DNA of 34,464 bases from DATIXD01 sp035518875 (lineage in GTDB: Bacteria; Pseudomonadota; Gammaproteobacteria; Methylococcales; Methylococcaceae). The translations under genes and the position numbers were made by a program. Of this stretch, positions 10,717-18,371 are shown in pieces. The notes below the pieces were generated by a model. It worked only from the letters and a program-made list of their open reading frames with translations. It made no database searches and was not told where the DNA came from. The DNA lies in contig DATIXD010000066.1 of NCBI GenBank assembly GCA_035518875.1, forward strand, positions 1 through 34,464, read 5' to 3'. Each line of letters starts with the position of its first letter. Position 1 is the first letter of the stretch.

Positions 10717-11340
10717 TCAAATACTAACAGTATTGCAAATCCACCCATATAGCTGCTGGATTTCCTCGGTGCCTTTCCCCCGAGGTTCGTATTCCTGGAT
10801 GGATTTTCCGAGGGTCAGGGAATGGACGAACGCGGCCCGTTGTGTAACGCGTACCGGCGCCAGCGGAACTCCGTAGCCGGCGACGGCTTCGGCAGCCTCA
10901 TCCGCCAGGGAACCGCGCGGCGGGACGGAATTCAGGACGACGGCGGCCGAAGCGCCGGCCAGCTTCACCAGATCGATGGTGTTGCTGATCGCGCGCAGAT
11001 CTAGGATCGCCGGGCGGCAAGGGATCAAAACCAAATCGGCTGCGCGGGCTGCGGACAGGGCGGCGCTTTCCGAGTGGGGGGCAGTGTCGATAACGACGAG
11101 CTCGGCTCCGGCCTTCTTGGCCGCCTCTAGGCATTGGGCCAAACGACTCGCCTGCGCAGAAACCACCCTAGGCGTTTTCGCCTCGCGGCTATCGCCCCAA
11201 CTCGCGGCACTGCTCTGAGGATCCAAGTCGATGATGGTGGCCTTGCCGCGCGTGGCTATGTCCGCAGCCACGGCGACATTGATGGTGAGCGTCGTTTTCC
11301 CCGTTCCACCTTTCTGGGAGATGATTGCCAGTGTTTTCAT
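10717..11340 (-). CDS. ParA/MinD-family ATPase (orphan)
   Basis: A 207-residue ParA-type ATPase: deviant Walker A KGGTGKTT at 10-17, Walker A' DLDPQSSAASW near 39, and Walker B-like VVIDTAPH. It is short and lacks the N-terminal DNA-binding extension of large plasmid ParA proteins. No ParB, centromere-like repeat or replication gene is nearby, so it is more likely a chromosomal positioning ATPase than a plasmid partition gene. The only partner visible is the small membrane protein 33 bp downstream. What it positions is not shown by the sequence. Confidence 0.88.
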   Translation of the reverse strand: MKTLAIISQKGGTGKTTLTINVAVAADIATRGKATIIDLDPQSSAASWGDSREAKTPRVVSAQASRLAQCLEAAKKAGAELVVIDTAPHSESAALSAARAADLVLIPCRPAILDLRAISNTIDLVKLAGASAAVVLNSVPPRGSLADEAAEAVAGYGVPLAPVRVTQRAAFVHSLTLGKSIQEYEPRGKGTEEIQQLYGWICNTVSI

Positions 11341-11525
11341 GCTAAGAAGCTACTCGATCATGGGTTAGCGGGTCAATATGCGATCTTTCTCACCTAGATG
11401 GTCACTCATCGCTGGCCTTATCCGTGGAGGGCAAGGTGCAATCGTAATACCCCTGTAAAAAGCGTCTTCTAAGATCATGTGCATCCGGCGGCACTCGAAC
11501 GCTGCCACACCGAGAAGGGAACGTC

Positions 11526-11819
11526 ATGGACACCAAGAACGTCAGGCGCTCGAAGATCGGGCATTGGTTTGAGATCGGCGAGCGGGTGGTGGGAGAATAC
11601 TACAACCAACCCTTCAGCGGGGTGGTCGCCGCGACCCGGGTCAATCGCGGCAAGGGCCCGGTCCAGAGGGTGACCGTGAGGTTGGATCTCAACATCGTCG
11701 TACTGGGAAGCGTTCTGGAAACGGTGCAACTGGACGTGGACTTCGAGGGCAATGGGGTTTTTAGGCATGGCCTGTACCGGGAGTTTCTCAGACTCGATTA
11801 TCGGAATTACCTGCAATGA
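11526..11819 (+). CDS. Small conserved-looking protein of unknown function
   Basis: A 97-residue soluble protein with alternating beta-type segments (FSGVVAATRVN, VQRVTVRLDLNIVVLG, VQLDVDFEGNGVF) and a basic N-terminus. It contains no motif I recognise; a small beta-barrel is plausible. The start is supported by an AAGGGAA ribosome-binding sequence at 11515-11521. It stands between the divergent parA-like gene and the second small membrane protein gene. Codon usage resembles its neighbours. Confidence 0.62.
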   Translation: MDTKNVRRSKIGHWFEIGERVVGEYYNQPFSGVVAATRVNRGKGPVQRVTVRLDLNIVVLGSVLETVQLDVDFEGNGVFRHGLYREFLRLDYRNYLQ

Positions 11820-11857
11820 GCATGAGAAGGGCGGCTGCAGGAAACGCCTACTCACCG

Positions 11858-11873
11858 CCGCGCGATCGCGCGG
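11858..11873. repeat. 16-bp perfect palindrome containing GCGATCGC
   Basis: CCGCGCGATCGCGCGG reads identically on both strands and lies about 40 bp after the stop of the preceding small gene. It could fold only with a very tight loop, so it is a weak terminator candidate; a protein-binding site is equally possible. Confidence 0.4.
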
Positions 11874-11992
11874 AAGTTATATTGCGTAACGAAGCGGTGG
11901 AAAAAGCCTATTTCCAAACGAAGCGTGACATTTAACCTTTTGATTTTTCATGATCCGATTTTTCGAGTTGGGGGCTGCGCATAACTTCAACG

Positions 11993-12022
11993 GTGACGAG
12001 TCACGCGTATAGCGCGTATACT
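11993..12022 (+). promoter_or_regulatory. Candidate sigma70 promoter with overlapping inverted repeat
   Basis: GTGACG (11993-11998), an 18-bp spacer and TATACT (12017-12022) form a plausible promoter for the small membrane protein gene at 12193. The perfect inverted repeat GTGAC-GA-GTCAC (11993-12004) covers the -35, where a repressor or activator could bind. Confidence 0.42.
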
Positions 12023-12192
12023 CGGCTGGTGAAAATAGATCGGGAAAATCCCGCGATGCCTGATCGGATTTGAATCGAGAGAAGGAACTGGCTGAACGAT
12101 CAAGGGCATTGATGCATCAAGGCTGACTGGTGGGTGGGTGTTTCCCGTCTCTATGGTTTTGACGTCAACCCAAGCCTCATCAGGTACCAACC

Positions 12193-12603
12193 ATGAAACG
12201 AAAAACCAGATCCACCTCGGCAAAAGTCACCGAAACTCCAGCCGAGACCCAGCCCGAAGTCACCGCAGAAAACCTGACCCAAGCGGCCGAGGAAGCCGGC
12301 GCTGAGGTCATGGCGAGCGTGGCCGAACCCGAGTCGGTCGGGACCGAGGAAGGTCCATCGCCGTCCGTTTTCCCCGCTATCGGCGAATATGTTTCCAAGG
12401 CCGTCTATGGAGCGTTTTATTATGTTTCCTATGGCGTCGTTTTCGGTTCGCTGATCGTCGCCCACTTCATCCCGATGGACAATGCGATGGGCCGCGGCAT
12501 CAAGGATGGTGCAGTGAATGCCGAGAATGCCTTCCGCAAAAGCGCGGAAGCAGCCGGCGCCAGCGAGACCTTGGTAGCGGATACGGGGATCATGAGCGCT
12601 TGA
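12193..12603 (+). CDS. Small single-helix membrane protein, copy 2 of a three-member family
   Basis: A 136-residue protein with an acidic Ala/Glu/Thr-rich N-terminus (about 15-55) and the family core at 68-114: SKAVYGAFYYVSYGVVF, hydrophobic helix about 75-93, IPMDNAMGRGIKDGA, then a short amphipathic tail. No named family recognised. It is closest to the copy at 20303-20647 (shared VYG-FYY-SYGVVFGSL). The start follows an AGGT at normal spacing. A GC-rich hairpin begins 13 bp after its stop. The aromatic-rich helix followed by an invariant P-x-(D/N)-(N/S)-AM-x-x-GI-x-DGA segment suggests a membrane-inserted hairpin or interface motif. Confidence 0.75.
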   Translation: MKRKTRSTSAKVTETPAETQPEVTAENLTQAAEEAGAEVMASVAEPESVGTEEGPSPSVFPAIGEYVSKAVYGAFYYVSYGVVFGSLIVAHFIPMDNAMGRGIKDGAVNAENAFRKSAEAAGASETLVADTGIMSA

Positions 12604-12615
12604 TGCATCCTTCGA

Positions 12616-12640
12616 CATCCCCGGCGCCCGGCCGGGGATG
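12616..12640 (+). terminator. GC-rich hairpin after small membrane protein gene
   Basis: A perfect 10-bp stem (CATCCCCGGC with GCCGGGGATG, 5-base loop) begins 13 bp after the TGA. There is no T-tract, so it is either an atypical terminator or a stabilising 3' hairpin. Confidence 0.5.
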
Positions 12641-12743
12641 CCGACACGACTCACTAAGTTTCCAGCTTCATGCGACCAACAATAACAAGGCAGTCTAACG
12701 AAGCGACGGCGGTGTCCGTTGTGACATGGATCCGCTGCCCCGG

Positions 12744-12788
12744 TCGTCATCAATCTGTCATAAAATCGTCACAATTCGCCAATAGACT
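12744..12788 (+). promoter_or_regulatory. PhoB-type box and -10 before pstB
   Basis: Three heptamers at 11-bp intervals: TCGTCAT (12744-12750), CTGTCAT (12755-12761, identical to the consensus) and TCGTCAC (12766-12772), separated by CAAT and AAAA. TAGACT (12783-12788) lies 10 bp downstream as a -10, the arrangement expected of a PhoB-activated promoter without a -35. The downstream gene, pstB, is a classical Pho-regulon member. Confidence 0.85.
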
Positions 12789-12949
12789 ACCTGTTGAACT
12801 TTCCTTCAACCGAAGGAACCATCCAGGGACGGCTACCCCTGCCCGTTTTTTGAACTCAGCCGCCGTCCTGGTCACTGTTTTTCTCGGGTCGGATCGCCAC
12901 ATTTTGAGCAACCATCCGAGTAGATACAGTTATGGGCACTGAGGTGCTG

Positions 12950-13828
12950 ATGGGCGTGAAGCCGGAAACGGAAAAAGGAAGCGCCGCGGGCAAGAAAAAA
13001 TCGGGACTCCCGTCTTCGTCCGACGCTTTCGCCGGCGATCCCGGTCAAACCGTTGGAGAATGGACCTCCACCAACCCGCGTATGCGCTGTCGCAACGTGA
13101 ATGTGTTTTACGGGGAAAAACAGGCGCTCCAAGACATCAACCTGGACATCGGCCACAACGAGGTCATCGCTTTCATCGGGCCGTCGGGCTGCGGCAAGTC
13201 AACTTTGTTGCGTTGCCTGAATCGGATGAACGACACCATTTCGGACTGTCGCATCACCGGTGAAGTGTTGCTCGGTGACCGGAATATTTACACCCACGGC
13301 ACGGACGTGGTGCCGCTGCGGGCACAAGTCGGCATGGTGTTCCAAAAACCCAATCCCTTCCCCAAGAGCATTTTCGACAACGTGGCCTTTGGCCCGAGCA
13401 TTCACGGTTTGGCCTCCGGCAAAGCGGCGCTGGAGCAAATCGTCGAAAATTCCCTGAGGCGGGCCGGCCTTTGGGAGGAAGTTAAAGATCATCTCGATCA
13501 TTCCGGCACCAGTTTGTCGGGCGGACAGCAGCAACGCTTATGCATCGCCCGCGCCCTTGCGGTCGATCCGGAGGTAATTTTGATGGACGAGCCCTGTTCC
13601 GCCTTGGATCCCATCGCTACCACCAAGATCGAGCAGCTCATCGACGAGTTGAGGGAGCACTACAGCATTGTCATCGTCACCCACTCTTTGCAGCAAGCCG
13701 CCCGTGTCTCCCAACGTACCGCCCATTTCCATTTGGGGAAACTCATCGAGGTGGGACCGACCGATCAAATTTTCACCCTGCCCCGTCATCCATTGACGGA
13801 CGCTTACATCAGCGGGCGTTTCGGCTGA
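12950..13828 (+). CDS. pstB: Phosphate ABC transporter ATP-binding protein
   Basis: A 292-residue ABC ATPase with Walker A GPSGCGKSTLLRCLNRMND (typical PstB wording), Q-loop VFQKPNPFPKSIFDNVAFGP, signature LSGGQQQRLCIARAL, Walker B VILMDEPCSALDP and the switch histidine in VIVTHS. An unusual Ser/Lys-rich extension of about 40 residues precedes the ABC domain. Start choice: ATG 12950 has GAGG at ideal spacing; the in-frame ATG at 12932 has only a weak site. It powers high-affinity phosphate uptake with PstSCA, none of which are in the window. phoU follows after 25 bp. Confidence 0.95.
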   Translation: MGVKPETEKGSAAGKKKSGLPSSSDAFAGDPGQTVGEWTSTNPRMRCRNVNVFYGEKQALQDINLDIGHNEVIAFIGPSGCGKSTLLRCLNRMNDTISDCRITGEVLLGDRNIYTHGTDVVPLRAQVGMVFQKPNPFPKSIFDNVAFGPSIHGLASGKAALEQIVENSLRRAGLWEEVKDHLDHSGTSLSGGQQQRLCIARALAVDPEVILMDEPCSALDPIATTKIEQLIDELREHYSIVIVTHSLQQAARVSQRTAHFHLGKLIEVGPTDQIFTLPRHPLTDAYISGRFG

Positions 13829-13853
13829 GCGAATCCGGAAGCACAGGACAGAC

Positions 13854-14546
13854 ATGAGCAGCGAGGCCGAAGGGCATACTTTCAAACGCTATGACGGCGA
13901 GCTGAACCATCTGCAATATGTGGTTCTCGAAATGGGCGGGCTGGTCCATGCCCAGGTTGCGGAAGCGTTGGCGGCATTTAAGAAACGGGATATCGGGTTG
14001 GCGCATAAGGTGGTGGCCAAAGACAGCGAGGTCGATCGGCTTGAGGTTGAAGCGGATGCTGAGATCGTCAAACTCATCGCGCGCCGTTGCCCGGTAGGCA
14101 GCGATCTTCGCCTGGTGATGGCGGTCTCGAAGAGTGTTGCCGATCTCGAGCGGGTGGGTGATGAAGCGGTCAAGATCGCCAGTTCGGTGATCCAGATTTT
14201 CGGCAACGAAAGCGGCGACCCCAACGGTCAATTGCTGCGTGATGTCAACATCATGGGGGCAATGGCATTGGCCAGCCTCAAGAACGCTTTGGCGGTTTTC
14301 GACCTCTGGGACGAGGAAAACGCTCGAAAGGTGATTGAAAGCTATGGGGAAATGGAGGAGGAATTCCAATCGGGCTTACGCCGGCTGATGACTTATGTCA
14401 TGGAGGATTCCCGCAATATCGGTTTTGCCGTCAGTGTGGTTTTGGTCATCAAGGCCCTGGAACATATCGGCAATCACGCCAGGAATCTTGCCGAGTATGT
14501 CATCTTTCAGGTGAAAGGAGAGGATATCCGGCACCAGAGCCCCTGA
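13854..14546 (+). CDS. phoU: Phosphate-signalling protein PhoU
   Basis: The 230-residue all-helical protein has the two-repeat PhoU layout. In the first half, DSEVDRLEVEADAEIVKLIARR and RLVMAVSKSVADLERVGDEA match the conserved metal-binding E/DxxxD type motif; the second half repeats it in VLVIKALEHIGNHARNLAEYV. PhoU links Pst transport to the PhoR/PhoB system and represses it when phosphate is ample. It directly follows pstB. Length and motifs are normal. Confidence 0.95.
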   Translation: MSSEAEGHTFKRYDGELNHLQYVVLEMGGLVHAQVAEALAAFKKRDIGLAHKVVAKDSEVDRLEVEADAEIVKLIARRCPVGSDLRLVMAVSKSVADLERVGDEAVKIASSVIQIFGNESGDPNGQLLRDVNIMGAMALASLKNALAVFDLWDEENARKVIESYGEMEEEFQSGLRRLMTYVMEDSRNIGFAVSVVLVIKALEHIGNHARNLAEYVIFQVKGEDIRHQSP

Positions 14547-14581
14547 ACGCCTTGGGTTTGGCATTCTGCCCGCACTGCGCA

Positions 14582-14615
14582 ATGTCATCCGATTGTCATA
14601 CGTCTCTGATATTAA
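14582..14615 (+). promoter_or_regulatory. PhoB-type box before pssA
   Basis: Two heptamers ATGTCAT (14582-14588) and TTGTCAT (14593-14599), each 6 of 7 to the consensus, separated by CCGA. TATTAA (14610-14615) sits exactly 10 bp downstream as a possible -10. The box overlaps a TTG that would otherwise be a possible upstream start for pssA, which argues for the downstream GTG start. Confidence 0.72.
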
Positions 14616-14652
14616 GGTCAAAGCCACTGACTTCGAATTGCAAAGGGGTGCC

Positions 14653-15165
14653 GTGAATATCCTCCGTCTGTTGACCATCGCCGATCTTTTCACCATCGGC
14701 AATCTGTGTAGCGGTCTGCTGGCAATCTTCCTGGCCACCCAGGAACGATACGGCCTCAGCGCGGCGCTGATCGCGGTTGCGGTCGTCTTCGACACCCTGG
14801 ACGGCAAAATCGCCGGCTGGTTGCACCAGCAACATGATTTCGGCAAACAGCTGGACTCCTTGGCCGATCTGGTGTCCTTTGCGGTCGCCCCGGCTTATCT
14901 GTATTTTTCGCTGAGCCCGCAAAACTGGTTCATTATCGCCAGCTTGTTGTTCTTCGCGGCCTGCGGCATGTTGCGGCTGGCCCGTTACAATATCTCCCAG
15001 AGCAAGGGGTTCGAGGGTATTCCGATCACGGTCAATGGCGTGGTTTTCCCTACTTTATACCTGCTGTCCCTGTTCGCCGCTTCCAGTCTGAACTATTGGC
15101 CGATCATCTTCGTCCTGATGGGCATTCTGATGGTGTCCAGTATCCGGGTTAACAGGCTACTGTGA
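14653..15165 (+). CDS. pssA: CDP-alcohol phosphatidyltransferase, phosphatidylserine synthase-like
   Basis: A 170-residue polytopic membrane protein of the CDP-alcohol phosphatidyltransferase family, most like the short PssA type (LLTIADLFTIGNLCSG, YLYFSLSP, ACGMLRLARYN, GIPITVNG). The catalytic motif is spaced correctly: D47, D50, G51, A54, G64, D68, D72. The usually conserved Arg after Ala54 is Gly55. The GTG at 14653 is preferred as start because AAAGGGG precedes it and the frame further upstream overlaps the PhoB box and -10. It should make phosphatidylserine from CDP-diacylglycerol and serine. It is the third gene after pstB-phoU but has its own predicted promoter. Exact alcohol substrate is less certain. 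Confidence 0.82.
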   Translation: MNILRLLTIADLFTIGNLCSGLLAIFLATQERYGLSAALIAVAVVFDTLDGKIAGWLHQQHDFGKQLDSLADLVSFAVAPAYLYFSLSPQNWFIIASLLFFAACGMLRLARYNISQSKGFEGIPITVNGVVFPTLYLLSLFAASSLNYWPIIFVLMGILMVSSIRVNRLL

Positions 15166-15250
15166 ACCCAATATCGGCAAATTGCCTAATGCCAACGCGA
15201 TTTCAATAAAACCAGAATCTCTGCAGGGAACGCTTGCCGGCTCGGTGTCG

Positions 15251-16363
15251 TCAAGGTTTGAGCCAGGGCGTCGCCGGCGTATCCGGCAGAAAATAGCAAA
15301 AAAGCGCGATGAGCAAATAAACGCTGATGAGCTGAACGCCTTTGAACCAGTTTCCCTTCCCGTCGGTGACGATCATCGAGAAAATAAGCACGGGGAACAG
15401 GACGATCATGATACCGGCATTGCCGACGACCAGGTTCAGCGGCGCAGGCGCGATATAGTAGCTGCTCAGCATGAGCACTGGCGCGACAAAAAGGGCGATC
15501 TGGATGCTGCTGCCAACGGCGATGCCCATGGTGAGATCGAGCTTGTTTTTTCGCGCCATGGCCACGGCAGCCACGCTTTCCGGTGCACCACCGATCAGTG
15601 CGATGACGATCACGCCGATGAACGCCTTGGATATGCCCAGGCTCTTGGCGGTTTCCTCAACGGCACCGACGAGGACTTCGCTCACCAAGGCGAGGATCAC
15701 GGATGAAATCAACAGTGCGCCGACCGCGACCGAGCCCGGCCAGCGGTCGGCCTCCTCTTCCACGACAGCATCGTGATTTTTCGGGACGAAGTAGTCAGGA
15801 TGCGTCTTCAACATGAAAAGCAGACTTAAGGCGTAGGTTCCAAGAAGAACTACCGCCACGCTGGTGTTGAGTCCCAGTTCGTGATCGATCATTTCCGGCG
15901 AGATGAAGTTGTCAAACACGCTGGGCACCACGATACTGATCGCAGCGATCATGAGCACGGATCGCTGTATGCGGGCGCCGCGCCGGTTGAATTTTTGCAC
16001 GTGAAAACGCAGCCCTCCGATCAGGAACGAGAGTCCCAGAACGAAAAGCAGGTTGGCTAGGATGACGCCGACGATGGAGGCTTTCACCACATCCAGCAAG
16101 CCGGCGTTTAGAGCCATGAGGGAAATGATCAGCTCGGGCGCATTGCCGAAGGTGGCATTCAGCAGCGCGCCGATCGTCTGTCCAGTTCGGAAGGATATCT
16201 GTTCGGTGGCATTGACCATGACGGCCGCCAAGGGCACGATGGCCAAGGCCGCCGAGGCGAACTTGAGGGATGCGGGCACTCGCTCGCCTAGATATTCGAC
16301 AATCACCGTGATCGGGATGAAGACCATCAGCCACATGATGGGGTTTCTGAAAAGTCTGTTCAT
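15251..16363 (-). CDS. Cax-type calcium (cation)/proton exchanger
   Basis: A 370-residue, about 11-helix antiporter with the two inverted alpha-repeat motifs of the CaCA superfamily: LNATFGNAPELIISLMAL in the first half and ALIGGAPESVAAVAMA in the second, joined by an acidic loop (VVEEEADRWPG). This pattern marks Cax-type Ca2+/H+ exchangers; ChaA-like relatives also move Na+ or K+. The frame opens at 16432, but the ATG at 16363 (MNRLFRNPIMWLMVF) begins where the first helix normally starts and is preferred. It is a single gene, convergent with pssA and divergent from the esterase genes. Confidence 0.88.
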   Translation of the reverse strand: MNRLFRNPIMWLMVFIPITVIVEYLGERVPASLKFASAALAIVPLAAVMVNATEQISFRTGQTIGALLNATFGNAPELIISLMALNAGLLDVVKASIVGVILANLLFVLGLSFLIGGLRFHVQKFNRRGARIQRSVLMIAAISIVVPSVFDNFISPEMIDHELGLNTSVAVVLLGTYALSLLFMLKTHPDYFVPKNHDAVVEEEADRWPGSVAVGALLISSVILALVSEVLVGAVEETAKSLGISKAFIGVIVIALIGGAPESVAAVAMARKNKLDLTMGIAVGSSIQIALFVAPVLMLSSYYIAPAPLNLVVGNAGIMIVLFPVLIFSMIVTDGKGNWFKGVQLISVYLLIALFCYFLPDTPATPWLKP

Positions 16364-16481
16364 GTGATCATCAAGCGATTGCCGGGACAAAACGGGCGAC
16401 CCATCATGATACGGGAAAAATGTTACAGCCATGTGTAAACACGGCGCAGCTGAAAGTGGCCTGTGGCATCATCGTTCGACA

Positions 16482-16512
16482 AACCGGCCGCACTGCCGGT
16501 TGCTCGTATAAT
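16482..16512 (+). promoter_or_regulatory. TATAAT box with adjoining inverted repeat
   Basis: A perfect -10 (TATAAT, 16507-16512) lies 14 bp before the ATG at 16527. The 7-bp inverted repeat AACCGGC...GCCGGTT (16482-16501, 6-base loop) fills the space where a -35 would be, and no good -35 hexamer is seen, suggesting activator dependence or an operator. Confidence 0.45.
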
Positions 16513-16526
16513 TCATCCGCATCAGG

Positions 16527-17534
16527 ATGACTGGCAACGGCCTCCCGCATTTCGACGCAATTGAACCATCCGGCATGATGCCAAATTTTCCCCACGATTT
16601 TCCGTTTGATCCCGGTTACGGGTATACCTTGGAAACCCTGCTTGCGGTCGGTTGTCCGGAGGAGCCCGAGGACTTCGAGTCATTTTGGCGAACCCGATTC
16701 GAGCGGGCGCTTCAAATCCTTCCGAATCCCCGTTTGACCGCGAGCCATCAATCGCACCCGGAGTTTCATGTTCATGATATCAGGTACCTGTCCACCGACG
16801 GCTTCGTCATCGGCGGCTGGTTGCTGACTCCCAGGGAAGGCGAGGTATCTAGAGGGCTGGTGGTCGGTCACGGTTACGGAGGAAGGGATTTTCCGGATTT
16901 CAATCTCCCCGTCCGCGATGCGGCTGTTCTTTTCCCGTGCTTTCGCGGCCTTTCCCGCAGCCGCCGCGCGGAAATATCGGACAATCCGGCATTTCATGTC
17001 CTGCACGACATCGACAAACCCGATCGCTACATTCTCGGTGGCTGCGTCGAAGATCTCTGGCTGGGGGTATCGGCCCTGCTAAGCTTGTTCCCGCAGATCG
17101 AGGGGCGCATCGGTTACATGGGGATGAGCTTTGGCGGCGGTATCGGCGCCATGGCGCTGGCCTTCGACGGCCGGATTCGACGGGGACATCTCAACGTTCC
17201 GAGTTTCGGGCATCAGCCGCTGCGCCTGACCCTGCCGACCACCGGCAGCGGCGAGGCCGTTCGAAGGTTCGAAAGGGAGCACGGTCATTCACTCGTAACA
17301 TTGCGGTATTACGATGCCGCACTGGCCGCCCGGCACATTTCAATCCCCATGCAGGTGGCGGCTGCCTTGTTCGACCCTGTGGTCGCGCCACCCGGTCAGT
17401 TTGCGATTTATAACGCTTTAAAGTGTCCCAAGGAGCTGTGCGTGCTGGATGCGGGACATTTTGAATATCCGGCCCGGATGGAGCAGGAAAGACGGTTGCT
17501 CGAAAGCCTCGAATTATTTTTTGCTTCCCTATGA
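16527..17534 (+). CDS. Alpha/beta hydrolase, acetyl-xylan-esterase (CE7)-like
   Basis: A 335-residue alpha/beta hydrolase with features of the CE7 acetyl esterase/cephalosporin deacetylase group: FWRTRFERAL, VVGHGYGG, FRGLSRS, nucleophile in YMGMSFGGG, aspartate in FDPVVAPPGQFAIYNAL and histidine in DAGHFEYP. The triad is therefore complete. There is no signal peptide, so it acts in the cytoplasm. The natural substrate is unknown. ATG 16527 is 14 bp from the -10, leaving a very short leader; ATGs at 16575 and 16578 are alternatives. The stop overlaps the next gene (ATGA), implying coupling. Confidence 0.83.
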   Translation: MTGNGLPHFDAIEPSGMMPNFPHDFPFDPGYGYTLETLLAVGCPEEPEDFESFWRTRFERALQILPNPRLTASHQSHPEFHVHDIRYLSTDGFVIGGWLLTPREGEVSRGLVVGHGYGGRDFPDFNLPVRDAAVLFPCFRGLSRSRRAEISDNPAFHVLHDIDKPDRYILGGCVEDLWLGVSALLSLFPQIEGRIGYMGMSFGGGIGAMALAFDGRIRRGHLNVPSFGHQPLRLTLPTTGSGEAVRRFEREHGHSLVTLRYYDAALAARHISIPMQVAAALFDPVVAPPGQFAIYNALKCPKELCVLDAGHFEYPARMEQERRLLESLELFFASL

Positions 17535-18259
17535 ACCGCGAATACCATCGTTGGTACAGCCATTCGCTCGAACGCGACATGGAGCTGCTGATTTTCGGCC
17601 ATGGCGGCGCCAAGGTGCTGGTCTTTCCGACCCGGGATGGGCGCTTTTACGAGTACGAGAATATCGGACTGGTCAACACCTTGGCCCACAAGATCAATGC
17701 CGGAGAGCTGCAATTATTTTGTATCGACAGTGTCGATCACGACAGCCTCTATTGTTTCTGGCGCCACCCGGCGGATCGCATCCGCCGGCACCAACAATTC
17801 GAGGACTATGTCCTCAACGAAGTGATGCCCTTGATGGCCTCCAGGAACAGCCACCCCTGCACGATCGCCCATGGTTGCAGTTTGGGCGCGTTTCATGCCG
17901 TCAACATCGCTTTTCGCCATCCCCATCTCTTTCGAAAGGTCAGCGCGTTTTCAGGCCGCTACGATCTCACCCTGAACATCGAATGTTTTCGGGATCTGTT
18001 CGACGGGTTTTATGACGAGAACATCTTCTTCCACACGCCTGCCCATTTCCTCCCGGGCCTCCAATGCCAGTGGCGGCTCGACGATCTCAAAAAAATGGAC
18101 ATTGTCCTTGCCGTGGGTGGCGAAGACCCTTTTCTCGAGAACAACCGGCACCTCAGTCGGATGCTGTGGGAAAAGGGCGTATGGAACGCCTTGCATGTTT
18201 GGGATGGGCGGGCTCACCGTGCTTCCGCCTGGAGGAAGATGGCGCCGATCTATGTTTAG
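17531..18259 (+). CDS. Esterase-D/putative-esterase family hydrolase
   Basis: A 242-residue alpha/beta hydrolase of the putative-esterase type: DGRFYEYENIGL, the long helical cap DYVLNEVMPLM, nucleophile serine in AHGCSLGAFHAVN, FSGRYDL, an acidic site in AVGGEDPF and a terminal histidine in WDGRAHRASAW. The elbow reads GCSLG. No signal peptide. It overlaps the CE7-like gene by four bases, so the two hydrolases are coupled. The substrate cannot be deduced. Confidence 0.8.
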   Translation: MNREYHRWYSHSLERDMELLIFGHGGAKVLVFPTRDGRFYEYENIGLVNTLAHKINAGELQLFCIDSVDHDSLYCFWRHPADRIRRHQQFEDYVLNEVMPLMASRNSHPCTIAHGCSLGAFHAVNIAFRHPHLFRKVSAFSGRYDLTLNIECFRDLFDGFYDENIFFHTPAHFLPGLQCQWRLDDLKKMDIVLAVGGEDPFLENNRHLSRMLWEKGVWNALHVWDGRAHRASAWRKMAPIYV

Positions 18260-18297
18260 CGAGGCTCGGTCGGTTTAAAGCGCGTCCTGCTTACGGG

Positions 18298-18326
18298 TTG
18301 ATGTCTCGTGTTTTTTCCGTTTCAAT
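18298..18326 (+). promoter_or_regulatory. Candidate sigma70 promoter before the DUF5132 gene
   Basis: TTGATG (18298-18303), 17-bp spacer, TTCAAT (18321-18326). Both hexamers are 4 of 6 to consensus. It would start transcription about 40 bp before the DUF5132 ATG and serve the DUF5132-HMA_2-EcsC run. Confidence 0.35.
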
Positions 18327-18371
18327 GCTCAACGTAGACAGAGCCTTTTTACAACATCAACGAGTATTTCC

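Larger units (their letters stand above)
11820..12192. other. 373-bp gene-free region with palindromes and a promoter
   Basis: No convincing coding frame. It holds a 16-bp perfect palindrome (11858-11873), an inverted repeat GTGAC-GA-GTCAC (11993-12004) overlapping a candidate -35, a TATACT -10 (12017-12022), and a 12-bp palindrome TTGATGCATCAA (12109-12120) in the leader of the following gene. The leader from the predicted start of transcription to the ATG would be about 160 nt, long for a 136-residue gene. Confidence 0.5.
12604..12931. other. 328-bp gene-free region: hairpin and PhoB-type promoter
   Basis: No convincing coding frame. It contains a strong GC-rich hairpin just after the upstream gene (12616-12640) and a PhoB-box-type promoter (12744-12788) ahead of pstB. 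The predicted pstB leader is about 150 nt. Nothing else recognisable. Confidence 0.5.

Noticed and set aside
10717..11340. ParA gene as sign of a plasmid or integrated element
   Set aside because: No ParB, replication, integrase or attachment-like repeat is present, and flanking genes are chromosomal in type.
11440..11470. PhoB-type box before the 97-residue unknown gene
   Set aside because: TCGTAAT and CTGTAAA have the right spacing but match at only 4 and 5 of 7 positions and no -10 follows at 10 bp.
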